From NCBI GenBank assembly GCA_023441845.1, contig JAEZNF010000692.1:1-12653 (forward strand): 12,653 bases of DNA, given 5' to 3'. The notes below the pieces were generated by a model. The model did no database searches, was not told where the DNA came from, and saw only the letters and a list, made by a program, of their open reading frames with translations. Of the stretch, positions 1 through 7,005 are shown in pieces; within the stretch, counting starts at the first letter, position 1, and every line of letters starts with the position of its first letter. This DNA is from Bacillota bacterium. GTDB taxonomy: Bacteria; Bacillota; Clostridia; Acetivibrionales; DSM-2933. The position numbers and the translations under genes were made by a program.

Positions 1-708
1 GTGCTTAAAATGGTTGTTCTGGGGCGTGCATGCAGAAATTCTGCAAACATTAAAAATCGCCAGCCTATATTAAGGATGTATGTAAGATCCGATTCCGGAC
101 TCCCGGATATGTTTAAGGATCTGGTTGCTGATGAATTGAATTTGAAGGAAGTTGTATTTACAGATGATGCAAGCCGCTTCACAACTTACAAATTCAAGCC
201 GCAGTTAAAGACCCTGGGACCTAAATACGGAAAGCTGGTGCCGCAAATTGCAAAGGTTCTTACCGAAGTAGACGGAAATGATGTAATGCAGCGTTTCAAT
301 AAAGGTGAAACGGTCGCTTTTGAAATAGACAGCACGGTTGTTGAGCTTACTAAGGCCGATGTATTGATAGAAACTGCTCAGAAGGAAGGCTTTGTATCCG
401 AGTCCGACAGGGATGTTACCGTTGTACTGGACACAAACCTGACTCCGGAGTTAATAGAAGAAGGCTTTATAAGAGAAATTATAAGCAAGATTCAAACAAT
501 GAGAAAAGAAGCTGATTTCCAGGTTCAAGACCACATTGACTTCTATGTTGAAGGAAATTCAAGAATTGAAGACCTGGTTATGAGAAATTCATCAGCTATT
601 GCCGAGGAAGTACTGGGCAAAAATATAAGAACGGGAAGCAGTGAAGGATATTCCAAGGAGTGGAACATAAACGGAGAAAAGGTTAAGTTTACTGTTGTAA
701 AAATCTAA
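1..708 (+). CDS. ileS: Isoleucyl-tRNA synthetase, C-terminal part (5' truncated by window)
   Basis: This is the C-terminal 235 residues of the enzyme that charges tRNA-Ile with isoleucine in the cytoplasm; the catalytic HIGH and KMSKS regions lie upstream of the window. The frame is open from base 1, and the GTG there is an ordinary valine codon, not a start. The stretch GRACRNSANIKNRQP is the end of the anticodon-binding domain as found in IleRS and related class Ia enzymes. The following KPQLKTLGPKYGKLVPQI and the roughly 150 residues after it match the C-terminal extension (DUF5915 type) of long, eukaryote-like type 2 IleRS, with no terminal Cys4 zinc finger of the E. coli type. The gene ends in TAA. 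It is convergent with the lipid kinase gene downstream. Identification as IleRS is secure; the type 2 assignment comes from recall of the family. Confidence 0.93.
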   Translation: MLKMVVLGRACRNSANIKNRQPILRMYVRSDSGLPDMFKDLVADELNLKEVVFTDDASRFTTYKFKPQLKTLGPKYGKLVPQIAKVLTEVDGNDVMQRFNKGETVAFEIDSTVVELTKADVLIETAQKEGFVSESDRDVTVVLDTNLTPELIEEGFIREIISKIQTMRKEADFQVQDHIDFYVEGNSRIEDLVMRNSSAIAEEVLGKNIRTGSSEGYSKEWNINGEKVKFTVVKI

Positions 709-835
709 CGGTGAGCTGATGCATTCATTGTCGAGCTTATTCCTGTGATGGAAATTTTGTATGTGACGGCTTTCGGCTGTTAAACCTCCAAGCTAAAAGT
801 ACTGCAGAATAAATGAGACTTATAAAACATTGAAA

Positions 836-875
836 AATCCGCCGGTGATAGATTGATTCATATCACGGCGGATTT
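836..875 (-). terminator. Intrinsic terminator of the lipid kinase gene, possibly bidirectional
   Basis: The arms at 836-850 and 861-875 pair over 15 bp with one bulged base (G844). On the minus strand the second arm is followed by a run of five or more T, the form of a rho-independent terminator. The loop (851-860) contains the kinase stop codon, so the last coding codons form the stem. On the plus strand only TTT follows, so termination of ileS here is possible but weaker. Confidence 0.75.
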
Positions 876-1796
876 ACTTATATAGTCGTTACTATTGTCT
901 GCCATGCTGTTGCTTTGAGTGTCAGGAACGACAAAATTAATAGCCTCATGAATTATTTGGAACTTCAGTTTTGAGTTGTATTCAATTTCACCGTCAATAT
1001 TTACAGGTAAATCCTTGCTGCACTCTATTATTATTTCTTTACCGCTATAAAAGCTTACTTCTTTTATATTGCCGTGCATCCCTTTTTTATATTTTGGAAA
1101 GAGCTTAAGGATCTTAAATATATTTACCGATTTTGCCAGGCAAATGTCAAATAATCCGTCATTCATCAAAGCATCCGGAAGTGGAAGTATACCGCCTCCA
1201 TAATATTTTCCGTTTCCGACTACACAAAGAATGATCTTTTCGCGAAAGCGTTTTCCGTCAACGGATATATCAATGGTATATCCTTTGTTTTTGAACAGAG
1301 AAACAAGGATGCCAGCTCTGTAAGCCCATTCAATGGATAAGGGTGTTTTCCTCTTAATATTATCGGTGTTCAGAGTGACATCTGCGTCAAAACCTGCCGA
1401 TGATATGTTGATGAAATATCTGTTATTTACTTTTCCGATGTCGATTAGCTTCTTCTTTCCCCTGACTGTTCTTTCGATTATATTCTCCTTGTTGTTATCG
1501 CTTATGCTACGGAAAAAATCGTTTCCGGAGCCACATGGAATAATCCCAAGAGCTGAGCCATATCCCATAATACCGTTTAAGACTTCATTAAGAGTACCAT
1601 CCCCTCCAACTGCATAAATCCTGTCCATACCAGCCTTGGCATATCTGGAAGCTATACTTTTTGCGTGTCCGGGGCACTTTGTATATTCAATAACACACTT
1701 ATCGGTGGTTTTTAAAAATACTCTTTTAATATCGTTAACTATGGTTAAAGGTTTTCCTTTACCAGCTTCAGGGTTAACAATAAATAAATGTTCCAT
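858..1796 (-). CDS. Diacylglycerol/lipid kinase family protein (YegS/DagK-like)
   Basis: This 312-residue soluble or membrane-associated enzyme is predicted to transfer phosphate from ATP to a lipid alcohol such as diacylglycerol, recycling it to phosphatidic acid. The family motifs are all present: NPEAGKGK (residues 8-15), GGDGTLNEV (64-72, nucleotide-binding loop), PCGSGNDF (87-94), GNGKYYGGG in the C-terminal domain, and LPVNIDGE near the end. Length fits the DagK/YegS/BmrU family. An upstream in-frame ATG at 1829 would add 11 residues, but they would be encoded by one arm of a perfect hairpin. The ATG at 1796 has GGAG at 1806-1809, nine bases away, and begins with the family-typical MEHLFIVNPEAG, so I chose it. 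The gene stands alone between ileS (convergent) and moxR (divergent). The exact lipid substrate cannot be read from sequence. Confidence 0.92.
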   Translation of the reverse strand: MEHLFIVNPEAGKGKPLTIVNDIKRVFLKTTDKCVIEYTKCPGHAKSIASRYAKAGMDRIYAVGGDGTLNEVLNGIMGYGSALGIIPCGSGNDFFRSISDNNKENIIERTVRGKKKLIDIGKVNNRYFINISSAGFDADVTLNTDNIKRKTPLSIEWAYRAGILVSLFKNKGYTIDISVDGKRFREKIILCVVGNGKYYGGGILPLPDALMNDGLFDICLAKSVNIFKILKLFPKYKKGMHGNIKEVSFYSGKEIIIECSKDLPVNIDGEIEYNSKLKFQIIHEAINFVVPDTQSNSMADNSNDYISKSAVI

Positions 1797-1805
1797 GTTG
1801 TTGGT

Positions 1806-1809
1806 CTCC
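1806..1809 (-). promoter_or_regulatory. Ribosome binding site fixing the kinase start
   Basis: GGAG on the minus strand lies nine bases before the ATG at 1796. It starts five bases after the end of the 24-bp leader hairpin, so it is single-stranded when the hairpin is folded. Confidence 0.6.
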
Positions 1810-1814
1810 GATCT

Positions 1815-1867
1815 AGTGCTTTTGAACATAATTCATTTCCAGCAAATGAATTATGTTCAAAAGCACT
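1815..1867 (-). repeat. Perfect 24-bp inverted repeat in the kinase mRNA leader
   Basis: Arms 1815-1838 and 1844-1867 are exact reverse complements, separated by a 5-base loop (CCAGC on the plus strand). In kinase mRNA this forms a long uninterrupted hairpin just upstream of the Shine-Dalgarno. No T-run follows it on the minus strand, so it is not a classical terminator in that direction. On the plus strand CGTTTTATTT follows, but no plus-strand gene lies upstream. It could be a small mobile hairpin element, an mRNA stabiliser or a regulatory site; the sequence does not decide. Confidence 0.8.
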
Positions 1868-1915
1868 TCGTTTTATTTACCGCTTGTTGCAGGCCACAAG
1901 GTGTAATTAATTAAC

Positions 1916-1943
1916 ATTATACCATAAATATGTGATTAATAAA
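1916..1943 (-). promoter_or_regulatory. Probable promoter of the lipid kinase gene
   Basis: On the minus strand a consensus TATAAT (1916-1921) is preceded 16 bases away by TTTATT (1938-1943), a weak -35. Transcription would begin near 1909 and give a leader of about 110 bases that includes the perfect hairpin at 1815-1867. Confidence 0.45.
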
Positions 1944-1973
1944 GTGTTTAATATATATTTATGTAAAATATTA

Positions 1974-2011
1974 TTGAAAAGTTCCAAACAATATAAATTT
2001 TATATTATAAT
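1974..2011 (+). promoter_or_regulatory. Candidate promoter of the moxR operon
   Basis: This very AT-rich stretch contains a consensus TATAAT at 2006-2011 and a TTGAAA at 1974-1979. The two are too far apart (26 bases) to act together; TATAAT has only a poor -35 (TTCCAA at 1982-1987, spacing 18). A promoter is expected here because the operon needs one, but the exact elements are uncertain. Confidence 0.35.
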
Positions 2012-2033
2012 ATAGTAGATTATATTTGTGTGT

Positions 2034-2120
2034 CATTTGTCAAATGGACGGGAATATAGGTTTGTCTTCCCCCCTTTACTACAGGAGGAGATGCTGCTAA
2101 TGGTTCGCAATTCATTATAA
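2034..2120 (+). promoter_or_regulatory. Structured moxR leader: palindrome, hairpin and mini-ORF
   Basis: Three elements lie between the candidate promoter and moxR. CATTTG-T-CAAATG (2034-2046) is a perfect palindrome around one central base and could be an operator. GGGAA (2050-2054) pairs with TTCCC (2067-2071) and is followed by CCCTTT, a weak attenuator-like hairpin. AGGAGG (2083-2088) is the strongest Shine-Dalgarno in the region, yet it precedes only a mini-frame: ATG at 2100 encoding MVRNSL and ending in TAA at 2120; an in-frame ATG at 2091 would give nine residues. Regulatory meaning is inferred. Confidence 0.35.
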
Positions 2121-2142
2121 TATTTTACGGGGTGCTTAGCCA

Positions 2143-3075
2143 ATGAGAAATACTATTAATATGCTGTTAGAGAATATAGAAAAGGTTATTGTAGGGAAAA
2201 GGCCTGTTTTGGAACATCTGATTACTGCTTTATTGTGTGATGGGCATGTTCTTATTGAAGATGTACCCGGTGTCGGCAAAACGCAAATAGTTGCTACACT
2301 TGCACGTTCTTTAAATGGGGTGTTTCACCGCATACAGTTTACTCCGGACGTTATGCCATCCGATATAATGGGGTTTTCAATGTTTAACCCTTCAAACCGT
2401 GAGTTTGAATACAGGGAAGGAGCCGCTATGTGTAACTTCCTTCTGGCAGATGAAATAAACAGAACTTCTCCAAAGACGCAATCGAGTTTGCTTGAAATAA
2501 TGGAAGAGTTTCAGGTGACCGTAGACGGAAAGACATACCCGCTCCCAAGGCCTTTTATGGTTCTGGCAACCCAGAACCCTGTTGAGTGTTTCGGCACTTA
2601 TCCTTTGCCTGAAGCTCAGATGGACAGGTTTTTTATGAAGCTGTCAATAGGATACCCGGGCAAAAGTGAAGAAAAGACAATTCTGGATCGCTTCGGCAGC
2701 GGAAATCCTTTAACGGAACTGGAGCCGGTTGCCGATACTACAGATATAATTGAACTGCAGAAGCAGGTAAAGGAAGTAAAAGTTGAGGAATGTCTTAAAG
2801 AATATATTATTGATATAGTTGAGGCTACAAGAACCAGCACAGAGGTTGTGCTTGGAGGTAGTCCGAGGGGAAGCTTGAACCTTTTCAGGGCTTCAAAGGC
2901 ATGGGCTTTTATTAAAGGCAGGGGATATGTCCTGCCTGATGATGTTCAGGAAATGGCTGTGCCGGTATTGGCTCACAGGATTATTATGAGTTCCGGTGCC
3001 AGGGTTAAGAATGTTACGGCAGCAGATGTAGTAAGTGATGCTGTTAAAAAGATTAAGGTTCCGGCGTTTTCATAA
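2143..3075 (+). CDS. MoxR-family AAA+ ATPase
   Basis: This 310-residue cytoplasmic ATPase belongs to the MoxR branch of AAA+ proteins, which act as chaperone-like remodelers, typically beside DUF58 and transglutaminase or VWA-domain genes. Visible motifs are Walker A GVGKT (residues 43-47), Walker B LLADEINR (100-107), sensor 1 LATQNP (141-146) and the sensor 2 region around GSPRGSLNLFRASKA in the C-terminal lid. Length matches the family. The start ATG has GGGGTG seven bases upstream. It is the first gene of an operon with the DUF58 and transglutaminase genes; the 136-base gap to the next gene is larger than the one between the following pair and contains two TTTCGCGAAA palindromes. The client is unknown; by family context it may be the DUF58 or transglutaminase protein. 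Confidence 0.93.
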   Translation: MRNTINMLLENIEKVIVGKRPVLEHLITALLCDGHVLIEDVPGVGKTQIVATLARSLNGVFHRIQFTPDVMPSDIMGFSMFNPSNREFEYREGAAMCNFLLADEINRTSPKTQSSLLEIMEEFQVTVDGKTYPLPRPFMVLATQNPVECFGTYPLPEAQMDRFFMKLSIGYPGKSEEKTILDRFGSGNPLTELEPVADTTDIIELQKQVKEVKVEECLKEYIIDIVEATRTSTEVVLGGSPRGSLNLFRASKAWAFIKGRGYVLPDDVQEMAVPVLAHRIIMSSGARVKNVTAADVVSDAVKKIKVPAFS

Positions 3076-3110
3076 CGCATATGTTTAATATAAATCACGA
3101 AAATGATTTG

Positions 3111-3169
3111 TATGTTTCGCGAAAAACATTTTGCATTTCTAATTCTATTTTTTCGCGAAATCATATACC
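3111..3169. repeat. Two TTTCGCGAAA palindromes in the moxR-DUF58 gap
   Basis: TTTCGCGAAA occurs at 3115-3124 and again at 3151-3160, 26 bases apart. The left copy carries TATG on its outer side, the right copy TCATATACC. Together these flanks equal the reverse complement of the single copy at 9718-9741, where TTTCGCGAAA has both flanks; the right half is identical over 19 bases. This could be a protein-binding operator or a fragment of a dispersed element. Confidence 0.6.
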
Positions 3170-3198
3170 TTTAAAAAACTTTAAACACGGAAATTGCC

Positions 3199-3203
3199 GG
3201 AGG
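3199..3203 (+). promoter_or_regulatory. Ribosome binding site fixing the DUF58 start
   Basis: GGAGG lies eight bases before ATG 3212. It would be internal to the coding sequence if the earlier in-frame TTG at 3194 were used, so it argues for ATG 3212. Confidence 0.75.
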
Positions 3204-3211
3204 ACGTTGTT

Positions 3212-4531
3212 ATGAGAATTATATCGGTATTTTTCTTTATGGCAGTATTTATACTATTCTATACATATATTATCGGTGGGGAAAACAGTATGCTGATGCT
3301 GTATATGTTCATAATTTCGCCGATAATTTCTGTAGTACTGGTTTATCCTGCGGCAAGAAGGATAGATATTTCGGTTAAGGCTCCAACAGCTGAAGTCGAA
3401 AAGGATGGAACAGTTGATGTAAGCGTGGTTATGAGGAATAAAACAATTCTGCCTGTTCCGTTTATAGATATTGAATTTATTGAGACTGAAAATTTATCGT
3501 TATCAGACATGCCAAGCTTCAGGGTATCACTGGGTTCCTTACAAACAAGGGTAATTAATATTGAGTATACTGCAAAAAGGCGAGGCATTGCCGCTGTTGG
3601 TGTAAAAGATATAAGTGTAAGGGATTATCTGGGGTTTTTCAGGTTTTCTCTTATGAAACAATTGGAGGATTCACAGGTGGCAGGTGAGATAACTGTTTTG
3701 CCCCGTATTTTTAATATGAGATCGAACAGTAAAATTATGATGAGTTCAGGACAAACAGATGCATTCGATGATAACGGAACATCTCCTGTGGGTATAAATA
3801 ATTGGGTCGGAGAACCGGGCTATGAATTCAGGGAGTATCAGGCAGGGGATTCGCTGCATAAAATCCATTGGAAACTGTCTGCAAAGAAAGATATACTCAT
3901 GGTGAGGAAGGATGAAGGCAGAGGTATTCCGAGAAAGAGCCTTGTTGTGGATCCTTACATCATGATTATGCAGGAAAAGAGAGCTGTAGGAACCGGCTTT
4001 TTAAAAAGACTGTTAAAAGGCTCTGATCCGGTTAGAGTACAGGAGAAAACATTGCTTGTTGAGGAAAAGATACTGGAGGCCGTGCTTTCCATAGTAAATT
4101 TGGCCGTCAAAACAGGAAGAGAGATGGACGTATGGCTGCTTGAAGATGGATATTGGGTGCAGTATCAGGTGAAAGATATCAAAAGCATTTACGCTCTTCA
4201 GTACAGGCTGGCAGTATATAAGTTTTCAGACTCATTGAATTCGAATTCATACCAGCGTTTGCCTTTGTCAAATATAATTGAGAGCAGGGCAAAAAGCAGA
4301 AATTCAGGTGGTGGTGAATTTATTGTATTTACCTGCTGCCCGGATACAAAGCTTGCAGAAGCTGTCAATGTCTTGCTGAATTATAGAATGGAAGTTGATA
4401 TGGTAGTGGTAAAGAATATACCTGTCGGTGCTGATACTCCCGTTGATATACGGGCAGTGTTTCCGGCTTTGGCGCAAGGCAAGGTCTGGGAACTTAAGAC
4501 TGACGAAGATATTACAGAAGCTTTTATATAG
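3212..4531 (+). CDS. DUF58 domain membrane protein
   Basis: This 439-residue protein has two hydrophobic segments at the N-terminus (about residues 2-23 and 27-46), then an extracytoplasmic or peripheral beta-rich region, and a DUF58 core. The DUF58 signature REYQAGDSLHKIHWKLSA, with the usual R-x-Y-x-x-G-D and I-H-W, lies near residues 207-224 and is followed by LMVRKDEG. DUF58 proteins occur beside MoxR ATPases and transglutaminases; their biochemical role is not established, although a VWA-like fold has been proposed for part of the family. Start is ATG 3212 with GGAGG eight bases upstream. The stop is nine bases before the transglutaminase start, so the two are very likely cotranscribed and translationally linked. 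Confidence 0.9.
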   Translation: MRIISVFFFMAVFILFYTYIIGGENSMLMLYMFIISPIISVVLVYPAARRIDISVKAPTAEVEKDGTVDVSVVMRNKTILPVPFIDIEFIETENLSLSDMPSFRVSLGSLQTRVINIEYTAKRRGIAAVGVKDISVRDYLGFFRFSLMKQLEDSQVAGEITVLPRIFNMRSNSKIMMSSGQTDAFDDNGTSPVGINNWVGEPGYEFREYQAGDSLHKIHWKLSAKKDILMVRKDEGRGIPRKSLVVDPYIMIMQEKRAVGTGFLKRLLKGSDPVRVQEKTLLVEEKILEAVLSIVNLAVKTGREMDVWLLEDGYWVQYQVKDIKSIYALQYRLAVYKFSDSLNSNSYQRLPLSNIIESRAKSRNSGGGEFIVFTCCPDTKLAEAVNVLLNYRMEVDMVVVKNIPVGADTPVDIRAVFPALAQGKVWELKTDEDITEAFI

Positions 4532-4540
4532 GCGGTTGAT

Positions 4541-6874
4541 ATGATTAATAAGTTTAAAGATGTACAATTTAAAAATTTAATACTCTCGCTGCTCTTTTCT
4601 GTTTCATTGACAAGTTGGACCATGAGCACGTTTTTCGGCATAACCGATATACTTAACATTGCTGCTGCTTTGGTACTTCACAGCATTTTATTTCTGGGTC
4701 TTTCATTTATCACAAGAAATCGACTACCGGGCATTATACTGTTTTTTGCAGGGTCAATTTTGTATGTTGTCATAACTGCCTGCATTCTAATGTTAACCAG
4801 TAGATCAATTGGAATGGATTACTTCATTTGGATAGTTGTCTCACAGCCGGACAGCGATAAATTCAATTTTGGGTTCTGGATAGCCACTTTATTAATCTGG
4901 GGATACGGTTTTTCAACTACTGTTTTCTATTTTACAATGAGACGCTTCAGGGTATTTGTATTATTTCTATTAGGAGTTGTTCCTTTGCTGCTGCAAACTG
5001 CTAAGTCCGATAAGGAAATAATCCTGCCGTCACTTATATTCCTGTTTCTGTTTTTCCTGATGAATATTGAGAGGGCAAGACGAAAAATAGGCAAAGAATC
5101 CAGGATAGCGTTTATTAATGACAGGTGGTATGCTATTTCCATGGCGTTTTTTGCTGCAATAACTTTAGTAGTATGCTATATTGCTCCGAAACCATACAGT
5201 GTTCCCAAGATTGTATATCTGGATTCCATAATTAATCGGACGATACAGCCGCTCGGGTTAGCCATACAGAATGCAGTACAAAACCAGGACACTAGTTTGA
5301 TGGCGTTTGATCCAGGAGGTTATAAATCTGAAAGCAGAATAACTTCCATTATTGCACCTTTGGGAGAAAAGGTGCTTTTTGAGGTCAGGGCAGATGAGCC
5401 TCTTTATCTGAGGATACAGACCTGGGACAGCTATAAGAAGAATCGTTGGGTTAATGGAGAAGAATCACTTAATATGGTGCAGCCTGTAGAAAGCTATGCA
5501 AAAAGGCAAATGAGCCTGGGGGTTATTGTCCCGTTAATTGAGAGCATAAAGGGAAATCCGGATGCTCCGCCGGAAACATTAAAGTTATTGGATACTTTGA
5601 AAAGGACTTCGTTTCCCGCGAAGAAAAAAACTGCCCTGATCAGTAGTAAAGGGTTTAAAATGAAGTCCTTTATGCACCCGCCTGGGGTGGTAAAAATTGA
5701 AACTCAAAAGAAAACACAGAAGATAGTAATGAACGAAAAGCTTTTCTGTTCCGCATTGAGCGAAAGTTATAGTGTGGAATATATATCTAAAAATTTGATT
5801 CCAGCGTCAAGGGAGTTCCAGGTAGTAAAAAGACTTGACAGGGAAACAGCGGATTTCTTGTTGAATCCCGATAATTATGGAGAATTTGTGGAAAAAGAAA
5901 GCCCGGCATTAAATAGTTCAGAGAGCAGGTCTGTGCTTGAGGCATCAAAAAAGGAAATGGAAATAGCATACAAGTATTTTACTAAATTACCACCTGATAT
6001 TCCTGAGAGAGTCTATAAGCTAGCGAAGGAGATAACGTCGAAAAGGACCAGCGATTATGACAAAGCCTCTGCTATTGAGCAATTCTTCCACAGGGAGAAT
6101 TTTAAATATAGCAACCAGCCGGCAAGGCTTCCGGAAGGTATGGACTATAATGATTTTTTCCTGTTTGAAAACAGAAAAGGGGTATGTTTACACTTTGCAT
6201 CTGCCATGGTAATTCTGGCAAGGGCGTGCGGGCTGCCTGCAAGATACGTTGAAGGCTATGTTGCGGATGAGAAGGATCCTGAGACCGGGCTTTATCTGGT
6301 CAGGGAGAAGGATGGCCACGCATTTCCCGAGGTTTATATAGCGGGTTACGGCTGGATGGTATTCGAACCGACAATCAGTGCGGACGAATCCGATAATGTA
6401 CTGTTTGAATTCATGTCTGGTTTCGGAAATAATTTCACAAACTTTGCGGCATCTTTATCATCTTTTGTCAATAGCTTGCCTATGTGGCTCAAAATGTTGT
6501 TTATCCCGGTATTAGCTTTGATTATTCTTCTCATGATATACTATTCTATCCGTATACGGGAGAGGATATGGAGGAAACACCTACTCAAGTCCGGCAGCGA
6601 CAAGTCGCTTGAGCAAATTTTTAAGAGAATTACTGTTTTGTTAAAAAAGATAAATTTTGATATGAAGAAATATGAAACACCGTCGGTATATTCGGTGCGC
6701 ATTTCCGAAGAACTGGGGTTAGAGCTTTCAGGACTTTCGGATGTTTTTAACAGATCCAAATACGGCAGGATAGGGCCCTCACAGGAAGATGTCAAAAATG
6801 CAGTCGAAGCATATGACAGAACATTGGCACTTGTAAGGAAAAGACTTGGTTTTCTTAGATCGTGGATGATATAA
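4541..6874 (+). CDS. Membrane-anchored transglutaminase-like protein (TgpA type)
   Basis: A 777-residue protein with about seven hydrophobic segments in the first 215 residues, a long extracytoplasmic region, a transglutaminase core, one more membrane span (about 648-670) and a charged cytoplasmic tail of about 100 residues. The core shows RKGVCLHFASAMVILARACG with nucleophile candidate Cys549, GLPARYVEGY after it, and DGHAFPEVYIAGYGW with His593 followed by FEPT, which provides the acidic third residue as Glu rather than Asp. This layout matches TgpA/YebA-like proteins. Active-site residues are kept, so protease, peptidase or acyl-transfer activity on surface substrates is plausible but unproven. 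GGCGG lies six bases before the ATG. Last gene of the moxR operon; the region after it holds a nested inverted repeat with a T-run. Confidence 0.92.
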   Translation: MINKFKDVQFKNLILSLLFSVSLTSWTMSTFFGITDILNIAAALVLHSILFLGLSFITRNRLPGIILFFAGSILYVVITACILMLTSRSIGMDYFIWIVVSQPDSDKFNFGFWIATLLIWGYGFSTTVFYFTMRRFRVFVLFLLGVVPLLLQTAKSDKEIILPSLIFLFLFFLMNIERARRKIGKESRIAFINDRWYAISMAFFAAITLVVCYIAPKPYSVPKIVYLDSIINRTIQPLGLAIQNAVQNQDTSLMAFDPGGYKSESRITSIIAPLGEKVLFEVRADEPLYLRIQTWDSYKKNRWVNGEESLNMVQPVESYAKRQMSLGVIVPLIESIKGNPDAPPETLKLLDTLKRTSFPAKKKTALISSKGFKMKSFMHPPGVVKIETQKKTQKIVMNEKLFCSALSESYSVEYISKNLIPASREFQVVKRLDRETADFLLNPDNYGEFVEKESPALNSSESRSVLEASKKEMEIAYKYFTKLPPDIPERVYKLAKEITSKRTSDYDKASAIEQFFHRENFKYSNQPARLPEGMDYNDFFLFENRKGVCLHFASAMVILARACGLPARYVEGYVADEKDPETGLYLVREKDGHAFPEVYIAGYGWMVFEPTISADESDNVLFEFMSGFGNNFTNFAASLSSFVNSLPMWLKMLFIPVLALIILLMIYYSIRIRERIWRKHLLKSGSDKSLEQIFKRITVLLKKINFDMKKYETPSVYSVRISEELGLELSGLSDVFNRSKYGRIGPSQEDVKNAVEAYDRTLALVRKRLGFLRSWMI

Positions 6875-6886
6875 ATATTATGGGCT

Positions 6887-6978
6887 AAAAATAAAATCGG
6901 ATTCTCATAGGAATGGGGACACACCGCTGCTCATCTTTACTTTGGAATGTCCCCTTATCAAAATAGGATTTTATTTTT
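6887..6978. terminator. Nested inverted repeat, likely bidirectional terminator
   Basis: AAAATAAAATC near 6888-6898 pairs with GATTTTATTTT at 6968-6978, and inside it GGGGACA (6915-6921) pairs with TGTCCCC (6948-6954). T-rich runs follow the outer arm on both strands, so it may end both the transglutaminase transcript and the convergent FAH transcript. The GGGGACA/TGTCCCC core also resembles the mobile GGGGAC-type repeats found near 11.5 kb, so it may be an inserted element serving as terminator. Confidence 0.5.
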
Positions 6979-7005
6979 TTCTGTTCCTTAGTGTTTATAT
7001 ATCCT

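Noticed and set aside
1238..1247. A further TTTCGCGAAA inside the lipid kinase gene
   Set aside because: It encodes Phe-Arg-Glu in frame and lacks the ATATG/CATAT flanks shared by the intergenic copies, so it is likely coincidental.
1797..1829. Earlier in-frame ATG for the lipid kinase (11 extra residues)
   Set aside because: These codons lie mostly in one arm of the perfect hairpin, the ribosome binding site is poor, and the family-typical start MEHLFIVNPEAG has a good GGAG.
1333..1914. Plus-strand frames antisense to the lipid kinase
   Set aside because: They are shadows of a well-supported gene, and no known domains appear.
3194..3211. TTG start for the DUF58 gene
   Set aside because: The GGAGG at 3199-3203 would be inside the coding region; it is ideally placed for ATG 3212.
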